Source of the DNA: Rohdeia mirabilis
GTDB lineage: Bacteria > Planctomycetota > UBA1135 > GCA-002686595
Direction of reading: 5' to 3'
Length of the DNA: 64,000 bases
Assembly: GCA_007750655.1 (NCBI GenBank)
Contig: CP036290.1
Location: forward strand, 2,666,001-2,730,000
A program made the position numbers and the translations under genes. Numbering within the stretch: position 1 is the stretch's first letter; each line of letters starts with the position of its first letter. Below the pieces are notes generated by a model. That model saw nothing but the letters and a program-made list of their open reading frames with translations. It ran no database searches and was not told where the DNA came from. Positions 1 to 9,453 of the stretch are shown here, piece after piece.

Positions 1-184
1 GCCGGGGGAACTCGAAGTGACATTCGTCCGACGCCATTCGGGCACGCCGCCGTCCCCCTCTGGACGCGGTCGCGCCAGCGGGAGGGCGGTCCCCGATGTG
101 CCAGGCGGGGCGCTCGGAGCGCAACTCCTTGGGGGGCGAGGACCTATCCTCGCTGCGCTCGCCGCGTGTCGGCGCCACCTCCAC
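1..184. other. Left-edge non-coding leader of the polysaccharide operon
   Basis: I see no supported gene here. A TGA at 18-20 could end a gene lying mostly outside the window, but only five codons would be visible, so I do not call it. The frame of the first gene stays open upstream of its chosen start, but the extra residues look like translated leader and lack protein character. A promoter-like TATCCT lies at 145-150. Confidence 0.4.
145..150 (+). promoter_or_regulatory. Candidate -10 element upstream of the polysaccharide export operon
   Basis: TATCCT fits the TANNCT pattern that recurs upstream of many genes in this window. It ends 34 nt before the ATG at 185. No convincing -35 hexamer is visible. 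The promoter role is inferred from recurrence only. Confidence 0.35.
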
Positions 185-982
185 ATGTCGACCACCGCCC
201 ACCTCGGACGCGTCCTCCCGCTGCTCCTGGCCCTGTTCGCCACGCTCGGGACCTCGGCCCTGTCCTCCTGCACCACCTCTCCGGACAAGCGCGTCCTGCA
301 GTACCTCAACCAAGAGGGCTACGGGAAGCGCTACGTCGGCAACATCCGCGAGGAGGCGTACATCACGATCGGAGACCTGATCCAGGTCTACGACGAGTTC
401 GACGACGAGTGGATCGCCGACGCCGAGGTCGAGGTCGACGGCACCGTGTTCCTGCCGCAACTGGGGAGTGTCCCGGTGGCCGGGATGACCCGTTCCGAGC
501 TCGAGTCCTATCTGACCCAACGCCGCTCCGAGTTGTTCGTTCGCACCAGCGTGAAGGTCCGGCGCATGCAGCTCGGGCCGCGCTACTACTGGATCCTCGG
601 CGAGGTCACGTCCGGAGGCGGGCGCAAGGCGCTGACCGAGGACCTCACGATCTTCGACGCGGTGATGCTGGCGCGGCCCGACGCGACGCGCGCCAACGCC
701 GGACGCATCCGCCTCATCCGCGCCGACCCCGTCGACCCCCTGATCCTGCACTTCGACCTGCGCGACATGTTGGCCGGGACCACCGGCGACTCGTCGCGCA
801 ACTACGAGATCCGCGAGAACGACATCATCGTCGTTCCGCCGACCTTCATGACCCAGCTCGGCAACTTCATCGCCGCGCTCGTGACGCCCATCGGGCAGGT
901 CCTCAACGGACTGCTCGGACCGCTCCTGCAGTTCGCGCGCTACGAGCGCATCTCCGACGGTACGAACTTCGTCGGGTTCTGA
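185..982 (+). CDS. Polysaccharide biosynthesis/export lipoprotein (Wza-like)
   Basis: This 265-aa protein should form the outer-membrane/periplasmic export channel for a capsular or extracellular polysaccharide. The start at 185 puts a hydrophobic segment (residues 10-26) directly before the lipobox LSSC, with Cys29 as the lipidated residue; longer forms would bury this signal behind about 56 unlikely residues. The next part (about residues 57-140, with ITIGDLIQVYDEF and FLPQLGSVPVAGM) matches the Poly_export domain, followed by an SLBB-like segment (YYWILGEVTSGG, then DLTIFDAVMLA). It is the first gene of a same-strand run with chain-length, ligase and glycosyltransferase genes, which fits the assignment. 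Confidence 0.85.
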   Translation: MSTTAHLGRVLPLLLALFATLGTSALSSCTTSPDKRVLQYLNQEGYGKRYVGNIREEAYITIGDLIQVYDEFDDEWIADAEVEVDGTVFLPQLGSVPVAGMTRSELESYLTQRRSELFVRTSVKVRRMQLGPRYYWILGEVTSGGGRKALTEDLTIFDAVMLARPDATRANAGRIRLIRADPVDPLILHFDLRDMLAGTTGDSSRNYEIRENDIIVVPPTFMTQLGNFIAALVTPIGQVLNGLLGPLLQFARYERISDGTNFVGF

Positions 983-1015
983 GCGGGCCCGGCCCGCACC
1001 CACCACCGCGATCCA

Positions 1016-2656
1016 ATGGCCATCCAGGTCGAGAGCCCCGCACAACTGAGCGAACTCGGTGCCGTCTTCAGGCGGCGCCGTTGGTGGTTCATCGTGCCCG
1101 TCCTCCTGTCGATCGGCATCGGCGCGATCCTGGTCTTCCTCCTGCCCAACAAGTACGAGGTCGACATCCAGGTCAAGCTGGTCGAGGTCAAGTACGACCA
1201 GGAGGAGCACTTCCGCTCCGGCGGCAAGCAGGGCTTCCTGCAGCGCGACCTCGAGAGCGCGGAGACCGAGATCAAGGAACCGTCGCGGCTCCACCGTCTG
1301 ATCCGCGAACTCGGCTGGGTCGACTATCAGGAGCTCGACGCCCTCGATCGCCAGGACTACATCGAGAAGGTCCAGGACAACATCTCCGTGGACGTGGTCG
1401 CGAAGTCCAAGGACGTCGGTTCGTCGTTCGTGAACCTCTCGTACATGGACGTGGACTCGAACCGGGCCGAGCTGTTCCTCGAGCGACTGACGAAGCTCTG
1501 GGTCGAGGAGAACTTCATGCGCGACCAGCGCCAGATCCAGACGAAGCTCGCCGCCGCGCGTGCGAGCCGCGAGGGGTACCTGACGCGGGTGGCCGAGAAC
1601 CGCAAGAAGAAGAACGACCTGATCGACCGGCACGAGATGCCGTTCGACGCCAACCAGCGCACGCGTCAGACCAACCAGGGCGACCCGGTCTACGAGCGGA
1701 TCGCACGCACCCAGAACCGGCTGCTCGAGATCGGCAACGAACGGGCCAAGCTCGAGATCGAGCGCGACCGCGTCGTCGAGAGCCTCGAGTTCATGCAGGA
1801 GAAGGTGCTCAGCGCGTCGATCGAGCGCGGCTCCAGCAACGACGACGGCAAGCTGAAACGGATCCTCGACGAGATCGACAGCGTCAACGAGGACCTCGCC
1901 AACCTGCGCCCCGCGAACCCCGAGTTCGAGACCCTGCGCGCCAAGCTGCGCGAGCTCGAGAAGCTGGCGAACGAGCGCACCGGAGGAACGGCCGACACGG
2001 AGATCGTCGAGCGCGTCGACAACCCGGATCGCCCGCCGCTGCTGGCTCGGATCGACGAACTCGAGGTGGAGATCGCCATCCTCGCCGGCGAGGCCGAGCG
2101 CCTCACCGAGCAGCTCGCCGTCGACCGGCGCGCCCACCAGACGCGGACCGGTGTCGCGCGCGAGCTCGACGCGCTGGACGTGGACATCGAGAGCGACCTG
2201 ATGCTGCTCGCCACCAGCCAGGAGTCCGTGGCCGGCTTCGAGCGCGACCTCGAGGCCTTCAACCGCCTCGGTCCGAGCTACGAGATCACGAAGGAGCCGC
2301 TGGCTCCCGAGAGTCCGAGTTCGCCGAACGTGCCGCTCGTGCTGTTCGGATCGATCGTCGCCGGTGCAGTACTGGGCAGCGCGCTGCTCGTCGCGCGCGA
2401 GTTCCTCGTGCCCGGTTTCCGCATCCCGGCCGACGTGGCGTCGGACCTGACCGTCCCGATCCTCGGGATCGTCGGCACCGTGTCGACCCGCCGACAGCGC
2501 ATGGCGCGCGGAATGCTCGGCGGCGTCACGGCCCTGGGCACCGCATTGTTCCTGGGCCTCGTCGCCTGGTTCCTGTGGGCCTACCAGGAGCGCCAAGAGC
2601 TCCTCGGTACGGACCTCGTCGAGCGGATCGAAGAGATCCAGTACACGCTGCGCTGA
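1016..2656 (+). CDS. Polysaccharide chain-length determinant (Wzz/GumC-like)
   Basis: A 546-aa inner-membrane polysaccharide co-polymerase candidate. The N-terminus has a short cytoplasmic part with RRRRWW followed by a transmembrane segment at about residues 24-42. A long charged, coiled-coil-rich periplasmic region spans about 45-430 with many ELE/KLRELEKL stretches. A second transmembrane segment lies near residue 440-458, and a further hydrophobic segment close to the C-terminus (FLGLVAWFLWAY). No C-terminal Walker/BY-kinase domain is present, so any kinase partner must be separate. It lies 33 nt after the export lipoprotein and 36 nt before the ligase-like gene, consistent with one operon controlling polymer length and export. 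Confidence 0.85.
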   Translation: MAIQVESPAQLSELGAVFRRRRWWFIVPVLLSIGIGAILVFLLPNKYEVDIQVKLVEVKYDQEEHFRSGGKQGFLQRDLESAETEIKEPSRLHRLIRELGWVDYQELDALDRQDYIEKVQDNISVDVVAKSKDVGSSFVNLSYMDVDSNRAELFLERLTKLWVEENFMRDQRQIQTKLAAARASREGYLTRVAENRKKKNDLIDRHEMPFDANQRTRQTNQGDPVYERIARTQNRLLEIGNERAKLEIERDRVVESLEFMQEKVLSASIERGSSNDDGKLKRILDEIDSVNEDLANLRPANPEFETLRAKLRELEKLANERTGGTADTEIVERVDNPDRPPLLARIDELEVEIAILAGEAERLTEQLAVDRRAHQTRTGVARELDALDVDIESDLMLLATSQESVAGFERDLEAFNRLGPSYEITKEPLAPESPSSPNVPLVLFGSIVAGAVLGSALLVAREFLVPGFRIPADVASDLTVPILGIVGTVSTRRQRMARGMLGGVTALGTALFLGLVAWFLWAYQERQELLGTDLVERIEEIQYTLR

Positions 2657-2692
2657 TCGGCGCGGCGTCGATCCGCACGGAGGCCGAGAGCC

Positions 2693-4075
2693 ATGCGCGA
2701 TATCATCTTCACGCTGGCGCTCCTGAGCGTGCTCCCCGTGAGTTTCCTCCGCCCGTACATCGGGATGGTGGTGTTCTCGTGGCTGGCCTACATGCGCCCG
2801 CAGGACCTGACCTGGGGCTTCGCGAAGTACGAGCGGTGGTCGTTCTACGTCGCGATCATCATGTTCCTCGGGTACCTCGCGCAGAAGCGCAAGGGGCCGC
2901 TGTTCGTGGTCGATCCACGGACACTGATCTTCGGGGTCCTGATCCTGCTCGTGGGTTTCGGCGTGATCACGCACCCGCACCCGGTGAACCCCGAGTTCCA
3001 GGTCACGCGCTTCGTCGAGTACATCAAGATCATCGGCATCGCGCTCTTCACGACCGGGCTGGTCCGGAACCGTGAACAGATGCGATTGCTGATCTGGGTC
3101 ATCGCGCTCTCGTTCGGCTTCTACGGCGTCAAGAACGGCATCTGGGGAATCATGACCCTCGGTCAGTCCCCGATCCTGCGGGGTCCGGGTGGCCTGATGT
3201 TGGACAACAACGACTTCTCTTTGGCCCTCTCGATGGCCATTCCGATGCTGTGGTGCATCGGCACGGTGGAGAAGCGTTTGGTCCTGCGGCGCGCGTTCCT
3301 GGTCTGTGTGCCATTGACGATGCTGACCGTGCTGCTGACGCACTCGCGCGGCGGACTCCTGTCGATGGGGGCCGCGATCGGCGTGCTGGTCTGGCGTTCC
3401 AAGCACCGCGCCGCCGCCATTGCACTGAGCATCCTCGCCCTGCCGATCGCCATCGTCGCCATGCCCTCCGAGATGCGCGAGCGCTTCGCCTCGATCGCCG
3501 ACTACGAGGAGGATGGTTCCGCCAACGCACGCTTCCGTTCGTGGGCGGTCGCGATCCGTATGGCGACCGACAACCCTCTGCTCGGGGTGGGGATGTACAA
3601 CTTCCGCGAGCGGTACCTCGACTACCAGCCCGATCCCACACCCTCGGAGATGGACGGCAAGGACATCTTCGTGGCCCACAATTCCTACCTGCAGATCTGG
3701 GCCGAGACCGGCACGCCCGCACTGCTGCTGTACCTGAGCCTGATCGGAATGTCGTTCATCACGATCTGGCGCGTGCGGGCCCGTGCCCGCAAGCACTTCA
3801 GGACGAGCTGGATCGTCGAGTACGCGACGATGTTCGAGGCCTCGATGGCCGCCTTCGTGGTCGGCTCGACCTTCCTCAACCGTGCCCACTTCGACCTCTT
3901 CTACCACTGGGTCGCGCTGATCCTGATCTTCGGGCGCATGGCGCAGAAGGACCTCGACGATCCGATCAAGTACCCCGCGCGCAAGGCCGGGACGCTCGAA
4001 CCCGTGCGCTTCGTCGGCGAGCGCGGGTTCGGTCGCCCGCTCCCTGTGCCATCCAGCCACGGCTTCGCGAACTAA
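2693..4075 (+). CDS. O-antigen ligase-like membrane protein, exosortase-A-associated type
   Basis: This 460-aa polytopic membrane protein has about ten hydrophobic segments. Its N-terminus (MRDIIFTLALLSVLPVSF, then RPYIG, SYMRPQ-like LAYMRPQDLTWGFA) strongly resembles the family annotated as putative O-glycosylation ligase, exosortase A system-associated. The Wzy/WaaL-type periplasmic loop includes THSRGG and VAHNSYLQIWAETG, the latter being a typical Wzy_C signature. It would join or polymerise undecaprenyl-linked glycans at the outer face of the inner membrane. The position between chain-length and amidotransferase genes supports an exopolysaccharide role. Assignment to the exosortase subfamily is from memory of the family and needs an HMM check. 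Confidence 0.75.
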   Translation: MRDIIFTLALLSVLPVSFLRPYIGMVVFSWLAYMRPQDLTWGFAKYERWSFYVAIIMFLGYLAQKRKGPLFVVDPRTLIFGVLILLVGFGVITHPHPVNPEFQVTRFVEYIKIIGIALFTTGLVRNREQMRLLIWVIALSFGFYGVKNGIWGIMTLGQSPILRGPGGLMLDNNDFSLALSMAIPMLWCIGTVEKRLVLRRAFLVCVPLTMLTVLLTHSRGGLLSMGAAIGVLVWRSKHRAAAIALSILALPIAIVAMPSEMRERFASIADYEEDGSANARFRSWAVAIRMATDNPLLGVGMYNFRERYLDYQPDPTPSEMDGKDIFVAHNSYLQIWAETGTPALLLYLSLIGMSFITIWRVRARARKHFRTSWIVEYATMFEASMAAFVVGSTFLNRAHFDLFYHWVALILIFGRMAQKDLDDPIKYPARKAGTLEPVRFVGERGFGRPLPVPSSHGFAN

Positions 4076-4081
4076 GGGGAG
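4075..4081 (+). promoter_or_regulatory. Strong Shine-Dalgarno for the amidotransferase gene
   Basis: AGGGGAG overlaps the last base of the upstream stop codon and sits 10 nt before the ATG at 4092. It is one of the few clear Shine-Dalgarno sites in the window, and it fixes the start at MCGYIGV, where Cys2 must become the N-terminal nucleophile. Confidence 0.6.
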
Positions 4082-4091
4082 ATCAACCGCA

Positions 4092-5990
4092 ATGTGTGGC
4101 TACATCGGCGTCGCGTTCGCTGTCGGCTCGACCCCGCCCGAGGCGGGCCTGCTCGATCGTGCGCGCGAGACCCTGAGTCACCGCGGGCCCGACGACGGGC
4201 GCACGGTGCTCGGCCGCGGCGGAGCACTCGCCTTCCGCCGCCTGTCGATCATCGATCTCGAAGGCGGGGCCCAACCGTTCAGCCTCGAGGACGGCGCGTT
4301 GATCTCGTGCACGAACGGCGAGATCTACAACCACGTCGAGCTGCGGCGCGGGCTCGAAGCGCGCGGGACGACGTTCCGCTCGCACTCGGACTGCGAGGTG
4401 GTGCCGAACCTCTATCGCGAACGCGGCGCCGACTTCGCGAGCTCGCTGATCGGCATGTTCGCGTCGTGCGTCATCGACGCCAGCTCGGGGCGCACGAAGG
4501 CCGTGCTCGTCCGCGACCGACTCGGCATCAAGCCCATGTTCTGGTGCGTGAGCGACGGCCGCCTGTGGTTCGCCTCCGAACCCAAGGCGCTGCTCGCCGC
4601 CGGAGTGGGGCGACGCCGTCTGCGCGCGCGTTCGCTGGTCGACTTCCTGTGCCACGGCTACGTCGACGGACCCGAGTCGGCCTGGGACGGCATCGGACGA
4701 TTGGAGCCCGGCTGCCGCCTCGAATGGGAGGAGGGCTGGGACGCGCCGCGCATCACGCGCTGGTGGTCGCCGCCCACCGAACCGGCCGACGAAGCACCCG
4801 AGCGCCTGTCCGAGCGCCTGCTCGAACTCTTCGACACCGTCGTGGCGGATCGCATGGTGGCGGACGTCCCGCTCGGCGCGTTCCTCTCGGGCGGCGTCGA
4901 CTCGACCGCCGTCGTCGACGCGATGGTGCGGCGCGCGAAGGACCCGGTCATCGCCTGTTCGGTCGGCTTCCGCGAGCGCAGCCACGACGAACTCGACCTC
5001 GCCCGGTCGACGGCGAAGCGCCTGGGCCTCGTGCACCACACCTCGGTGCTCGAACCCGAACCCGCCGCGCAGTTGGACGAGTTGGCCTGGTTCTTCGACG
5101 AGCCGCACGCCGACCCCTCCGACGTCCCGACGCTGCTCGTGTCCCGAGCGGCTCGCGAACACGTCACGGTGGCCCTGTCCGGCGACGGCGGCGACGAGAT
5201 CTTCGGCGGCTACCGGCGCTACGTGCACGACGTGGCGGAGAACCGTCTGCGCCGCTCCATCGGACCGCTCGGACGCGGCCTGGCTGGCTTCGCGGGCGGC
5301 CTGTATCCGAAGCTCGACCGCGCACCGCGCTGGCTGCGCGGCAAGACGTTCCTGACCAACCTCGGCGACGATCCCGCGCGCGCCTACCACCGCAGCGTCA
5401 GCCAGCTGGCACTCGGCGACGTGCACGCCGTGTTGGCCACGGACCTCGCACGCGAGCTGGTCGCGCACGACCCGTTCGAGCGCTGGGCGACCGCCTATCG
5501 GCGCCCGAACACCGACGACACGCTCTTCCGTGCGCAGTTCGCCGACTTCGCCACGCAGCTCCCCGAGCAGATCCTCACCAAGGTCGACCGCGCATCGATG
5601 GGTGTCGGCCTCGAGGTGCGCGTGCCGATCCTCGACCACCGCTTCGTCGAGGCGCACCTGGTCCTGCCCGCGAACCACAAGGTCGTCAGTGGCCGCGGCA
5701 AGCACGCCCTGCGCGAAGCCCTGCGCCAGCGCCTGCCGAGCGAGATCCTGGACGGCACGAAGCGCGGCTTCGACACGCCTCTGCGACCCTGGTTGGCGGG
5801 GCCGCTCGCCGCCACCGCGCGCCGCGCCGTGAACGAACTGCCCGAGACCTGGTTCGACCGCCGCGCGCTGACGACGGCGCTCGAGGACCACGTGCGCGGC
5901 GCTCGCGACCACGGGCGCCTCCTGTGGAGCCTCATCGTCCTCGAGCACTGGCGTACGCGCCACGCCGTCGAGGAGTCGCTGGCCGACTGA
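4092..5990 (+). CDS. Glutamine-hydrolysing asparagine synthase family amidotransferase
   Basis: The 632-aa product has the two-domain layout of AsnB. An N-terminal Ntn glutaminase starts with MCGYIG (Cys2 nucleophile after Met removal), and includes SHRGPDDG and NGEIYNH. An ATP-pyrophosphatase synthase domain carries the PP-loop SGGVDST at about residues 271-277, plus SGDGGDEIFGGY. In exosortase-A polysaccharide loci a close relative is annotated as XrtA/PEP-CTERM system amidotransferase, and the neighbours here (ligase-like protein upstream, GT4 enzymes and DUF3473-type deacetylase downstream) match that setting. It therefore probably amidates a sugar or glycan precursor rather than making free asparagine, although the sequence cannot exclude asparagine synthesis. 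Confidence 0.85.
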   Translation: MCGYIGVAFAVGSTPPEAGLLDRARETLSHRGPDDGRTVLGRGGALAFRRLSIIDLEGGAQPFSLEDGALISCTNGEIYNHVELRRGLEARGTTFRSHSDCEVVPNLYRERGADFASSLIGMFASCVIDASSGRTKAVLVRDRLGIKPMFWCVSDGRLWFASEPKALLAAGVGRRRLRARSLVDFLCHGYVDGPESAWDGIGRLEPGCRLEWEEGWDAPRITRWWSPPTEPADEAPERLSERLLELFDTVVADRMVADVPLGAFLSGGVDSTAVVDAMVRRAKDPVIACSVGFRERSHDELDLARSTAKRLGLVHHTSVLEPEPAAQLDELAWFFDEPHADPSDVPTLLVSRAAREHVTVALSGDGGDEIFGGYRRYVHDVAENRLRRSIGPLGRGLAGFAGGLYPKLDRAPRWLRGKTFLTNLGDDPARAYHRSVSQLALGDVHAVLATDLARELVAHDPFERWATAYRRPNTDDTLFRAQFADFATQLPEQILTKVDRASMGVGLEVRVPILDHRFVEAHLVLPANHKVVSGRGKHALREALRQRLPSEILDGTKRGFDTPLRPWLAGPLAATARRAVNELPETWFDRRALTTALEDHVRGARDHGRLLWSLIVLEHWRTRHAVEESLAD

Positions 5991-6110
5991 TTCGGCCCGC
6001 ACCGGCCGGCGGCGATCCAGCGCGGATCTCCGCACCGACGGGAGCGCCGCGCGGACCCCCTCGTGCAACCGCGCGCCCAGCGGTGGGGGGGCTCGATCCC
6101 CGGCTTCGCG

Positions 6111-6116
6111 TAGCCT
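6111..6116 (+). promoter_or_regulatory. Candidate -10 element 8 nt before a GTG start
   Basis: TAGCCT, flanked by CG and G, lies in the 134-nt gap after the amidotransferase gene and ends 8 nt before the GTG at 6125. If used, transcription would begin at or very near the start codon. No -35 hexamer is visible. Confidence 0.35.
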
Positions 6117-6124
6117 GTCGGTCC

Positions 6125-7306
6125 GTGAAGATCTGCGTCCTGACCAGCCTGTTCCCCAGTCCGCCGCGGCCGCGTGAAGGCATCTTCGCCCTGCGCCGAT
6201 GGGAGCGCATGGCGGCACGTGGGCACGCGGTCCACGTCCTCCAACCGGTCCCGCACGCGCCGCGTCCCTTCGCCAACGGAGCGCGCTCGGACTTCCGAGC
6301 GATGCCGACGTTCGAGGAACGCGACGGGTTCGAGGTCTATCGGCCGCGCTACGTCCACCTGCCGCGCTGGCCGCTCGGCAACGCCGAACGCTTCGCCCGC
6401 ACCGGACTGCGCGGACTGAAGCACTTCGGCACCGTCGACGTCGTCGTCTGCGACTACGCCTGGCCCGCCGCGATCGCCGCGCACGGCCTGCGCGAGTCGG
6501 GGATCCCGTGCGTGGTCAACGGGCGCGGGAGCGACGTGCTGCAGGTGGCGGGCGAAGCGGGCCTCGGCGAGCCACTCGGCGCCGCACTGCGCGCCGCCGG
6601 CCACTGGACCGCCGTGTCCCAGGACCTGGTCGACGCCATGGACCGCGTCGCCGGTCGTCCGGGCGTCGGCGTGCTCGTCCCCAACGGAGTCGATCTCGAC
6701 GCCTTCACGCCGGGCTCCGCGGACGAGGCGCGCGCCGCGCTCGGACGAGCGGAACGCGGCGTACGAGGATCCGGGCCGCTCGTGCTCGTCGTCGGGCACC
6801 TGATCGCGCGCAAGGATCCGCTGCTCGCCCTCGAGAGCTTCCGCCTCGGTGCGCCGCCCGACGCGCGCCTCGTGTTCCTCGGACGCGGACCGCTCGACCG
6901 GGACGTCGAGCGCGCCGCCGCCGAAGCCGGGCTCGGCGAACGGGTCGAGCTGCGGGGCGAGGTGCGTCCGGAGGAGCTCGCGACCTGGTACCGAGCCGCC
7001 GATGCCCTGCTGCTGACCAGCCACCGCGAGGGCCGCCCGAACGTGGTCCTCGAGGCCCTCGCGAGCGGCACGCCCGTTCTGGCCACCCAGGCGGGAGGAA
7101 CCGGCGAACTCCTGGCCGAGCTCCCCGGTGCCCTGGTGACGTCGCGCGATCCGGCCGACATCGGACGTGCCCTGGCCGAACTCCTAGCGTCGCCGCCGTC
7201 GGCCGCGAGCCTGCGCGAGTCCGTGGTCGGGCTCACGTGGGAGGCCTGTCTCGACCGACTGGAAGAGCATCTGGACGAGGTTCTTCGAACCGCCAGTCAC
7301 CCGTGA
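6125..7306 (+). CDS. Glycosyltransferase family 4 protein
   Basis: A 393-aa GT-B fold enzyme expected to transfer a nucleotide-activated sugar to a growing lipid-linked glycan in the cytoplasm. The N-terminal half begins KICVLTSLFPSPPRPREGIF, typical of GT4 enzymes. The C-terminal half has LVLVVGHLIARKDP, then RLVFLGRGPLD, and the donor-binding region SHREGRPNVVLEALASGTPV with the paired acidic residues of the EX7E motif. GTG at 6125 is the best start because it gives the conserved N-terminus and no better ATG exists. Its stop overlaps the GTG of the next gene, so the pair is translationally coupled. Substrate unknown. Confidence 0.82.
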   Translation: MKICVLTSLFPSPPRPREGIFALRRWERMAARGHAVHVLQPVPHAPRPFANGARSDFRAMPTFEERDGFEVYRPRYVHLPRWPLGNAERFARTGLRGLKHFGTVDVVVCDYAWPAAIAAHGLRESGIPCVVNGRGSDVLQVAGEAGLGEPLGAALRAAGHWTAVSQDLVDAMDRVAGRPGVGVLVPNGVDLDAFTPGSADEARAALGRAERGVRGSGPLVLVVGHLIARKDPLLALESFRLGAPPDARLVFLGRGPLDRDVERAAAEAGLGERVELRGEVRPEELATWYRAADALLLTSHREGRPNVVLEALASGTPVLATQAGGTGELLAELPGALVTSRDPADIGRALAELLASPPSAASLRESVVGLTWEACLDRLEEHLDEVLRTASHP

Positions 7307-8556
7307 CCGCTCCCCGCATCCTCTACCACCACCGGACCGCCGCCGAGGACGGGCAAGCGGTGCACATCCGCGCCATGCTGCGGGCCTTCGCCGCCGTGGG
7401 GGCCGACGTGCGCGAAGTGGGGCTGGTGCGGCGCGACACCGAACAGCCCGAGCCGACGCCTTCGAACGCGGACGAGAAGGGCGGTTGGTCGCTCGTCGGT
7501 TCGGCGCCGCGTTTCGTGCGCGAGCTGATGGAGCACGGCTACTCCGGACTGGCTCGCCGGCGCCTCCTGGCGGCAGCCCGCGACTTCGATCCGCACTTCA
7601 TCTACGAGCGCTACGCGTTCGGGAACGTCGGCGGCGTCGCAGCCGCGCGGCGCTGCGGCCGTCCGCTGTTCCTCGAGGTGAACTCGCCGCTCGTCGACGA
7701 GCTGGAGCGCACGCGCGGCCTGTCGTTCGAGGGACTCGCGCGCCGCTCCGAGCGCCACGTGCTCGAGAACGCCGATCGCATCTGCGCGGTCACCGGTGTC
7801 CTGCGCGACCTCTTGGTCGACCTCGGCGCGCCGCGCGAGCGCGTGATCGTGACGCCCAACGGCGTGCACCCCGACCAGTACGCGGCGCCCGGCGACGCCG
7901 GCGCCCGCGCGCGCGCACGCGAGGACCTGGGACTCGGCGGGCCCGCCGACGACAGCGACGAGGTGGTGCTCGGCTTCGTCGGCTACTACCGCACCTGGCA
8001 CCGACTGGACCTGGCGATCGCCGCGCTGGCCGCGCCGGAACTGGCGCACGCGCGGCTGGTGCTCGTGGGCGACGGCCCCGCGCGCGCCGAGCTCGAGGCC
8101 AGCGCCAGCGCACACGGCGTGACCGACCGCGTGCACTTCGCCGGCCCCAGGCGCCACGCGGCGATCCCCGCGGTGCTGCCGGCCTTCGACGTGGCGTTGG
8201 TTCCCGCGATCAACGCCTACGCCTCGCCGCTCAAACTGCACGAGTACATGGCGGCCGGACTGCCGACCATCGCGCCGGACCAACCCAACCTGCGCGAGGT
8301 GCTCGTGCACGAACGCGAGGCTCTCCTGGTCGCTCCCGGGGACGCCGATGCGTTCGCCGCGGCGCTGGTGCGACTGGCGGGGGACGGCGACCTGCGCCGC
8401 CGCCTGGGCGACGAGGCCCGCCGTCAGATCGACGTGCAGGGTCTGACCTGGGAGGCCAATGCGCGGCGCGTGCTCGACGAAGCGCGCACCATCGGCGCCC
8501 TCGAGGAACGCCGCCCGCTGGACACCCGCTCGAACGCCGTGAGGAACAGCGCATGA
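7303..8556 (+). CDS. Glycosyltransferase family 4 protein
   Basis: A 417-aa GT4-like enzyme. It starts with GTG at 7303, overlapping the preceding TGA as GTGA. The N-terminal domain has RILYHHRTAAEDGQAVHIRA and a receptor-like pocket (FIYERYAFGNVGG). The C-terminal donor domain has VLGFVGYYRTWHRLD, then RLVLVGDGPARAEL, then SPLKLHEYMAAGLPTIAP, where the conserved Glu pair should contact the nucleotide sugar. The stop overlaps the ATG of the deacetylase gene. This tight coupling implies that the two GT4 enzymes and the deacetylase act on the same polymer. The sugar added cannot be read from the sequence. Confidence 0.82.
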   Translation: MTAPRILYHHRTAAEDGQAVHIRAMLRAFAAVGADVREVGLVRRDTEQPEPTPSNADEKGGWSLVGSAPRFVRELMEHGYSGLARRRLLAAARDFDPHFIYERYAFGNVGGVAAARRCGRPLFLEVNSPLVDELERTRGLSFEGLARRSERHVLENADRICAVTGVLRDLLVDLGAPRERVIVTPNGVHPDQYAAPGDAGARARAREDLGLGGPADDSDEVVLGFVGYYRTWHRLDLAIAALAAPELAHARLVLVGDGPARAELEASASAHGVTDRVHFAGPRRHAAIPAVLPAFDVALVPAINAYASPLKLHEYMAAGLPTIAPDQPNLREVLVHEREALLVAPGDADAFAAALVRLAGDGDLRRRLGDEARRQIDVQGLTWEANARRVLDEARTIGALEERRPLDTRSNAVRNSA

Positions 8557-9410
8557 GCTCCACCACGACCTCGCGACTGAACGCGATCTCCTTCGACGTC
8601 GAGGAGTTCTTCCAGGTCGCCAACCTGCGCGAGCACTACGCGCGCGACGACTGGGAACACGTCGACTCGCGTATCGATCGCGGGATGGACGCGATCCTCG
8701 AGTGTCTGGCGCGCCGGGATGCGCGCGCCACGTTCTTCTTCCTGGGCTGGGTGGCCGAACGCCGCCCCGACCTCGTGCGCGCCTGTCTCGACGGCGGCCA
8801 CGAGGTCCAGAGCCACGGCTACGAGCACACCTTCCTGTTCGACCTCGACCGCGCGTCCTTGGCCGCGGACCTCGAGCGCACCGAGAAGGCACTGGTCGCG
8901 GCCGGCGCGCCGCGGCCGACGGGCTTTCGCGCATCGACCTTCACGCTGACGCGCGAGACCTTCTGGGCCGTCGACGTGTTGATCGAGCGCGGCTACCGCT
9001 ACGACTCGAGCATCCATCCGATCTCGCACCCGACCTACGGCATCCCGGACTTCGAGCCCGGCATCAGCCGCATCGAGACCGACGCTGGATCACTCGTCGA
9101 GTTCCCGGTCAGCACGCTGCGCGCGGCGGGTCGCAACCTCCCGGTCGGAGGCGGCGGCTACTTCCGACTGCTCCCGGGATGGGCGACGCGCATGGCCGTG
9201 CGCAGCGTCCGACGCGCGGGGCACCCGGCGAACCTCTACCTGCACCCGTGGGAGTTCGATCCGAAGCAACCGCGCGTTCCGGCACCGGCGCTGAAGAAGC
9301 TGCGCCACTACCTCAACCTGGATCGCACGCTCGCGCGCCTCGACGCCCTGCTCGCCGCGCAGCCCTTCGCGGGGCTGGGTGAGGTCCTCGGCGAGCGCGG
9401 CTGGCTCTGA
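8553..9410 (+). CDS. Polysaccharide deacetylase, exosortase-A-system type (DUF3473)
   Basis: A 285-aa NodB-fold carbohydrate esterase (CE4). The N-terminus NAISFDVEEFFQV supplies the catalytic Asp-Asp-like motif of the subfamily (FDVEEFF). ATFFFLGWVAER and HEVQSHGYEH give the metal-binding His pair (H-S/Q-H-x3-H). GFRASTFT is the conserved Arg motif, and LYLHPWEFD the C-terminal His motif. These are the hallmarks of the deacetylase called exosortase A system-associated. It should remove N- or O-acetyl groups from the exported polymer. The ATG overlaps the stop of the upstream glycosyltransferase (ATGA), and it is the last gene of the operon. The next gene converges on it after 43 nt. Confidence 0.85.
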   Translation: MSSTTTSRLNAISFDVEEFFQVANLREHYARDDWEHVDSRIDRGMDAILECLARRDARATFFFLGWVAERRPDLVRACLDGGHEVQSHGYEHTFLFDLDRASLAADLERTEKALVAAGAPRPTGFRASTFTLTRETFWAVDVLIERGYRYDSSIHPISHPTYGIPDFEPGISRIETDAGSLVEFPVSTLRAAGRNLPVGGGGYFRLLPGWATRMAVRSVRRAGHPANLYLHPWEFDPKQPRVPAPALKKLRHYLNLDRTLARLDALLAAQPFAGLGEVLGERGWL

Positions 9411-9453
9411 GAGCCGAGCCGCGCCTTTGCCGTTCGCTCCCGACGGTTGCCGC

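Noticed and set aside
1..20. Possible end of an upstream gene (TGA at 18-20).
   Set aside because: Only five codons are visible; there is no way to test it.
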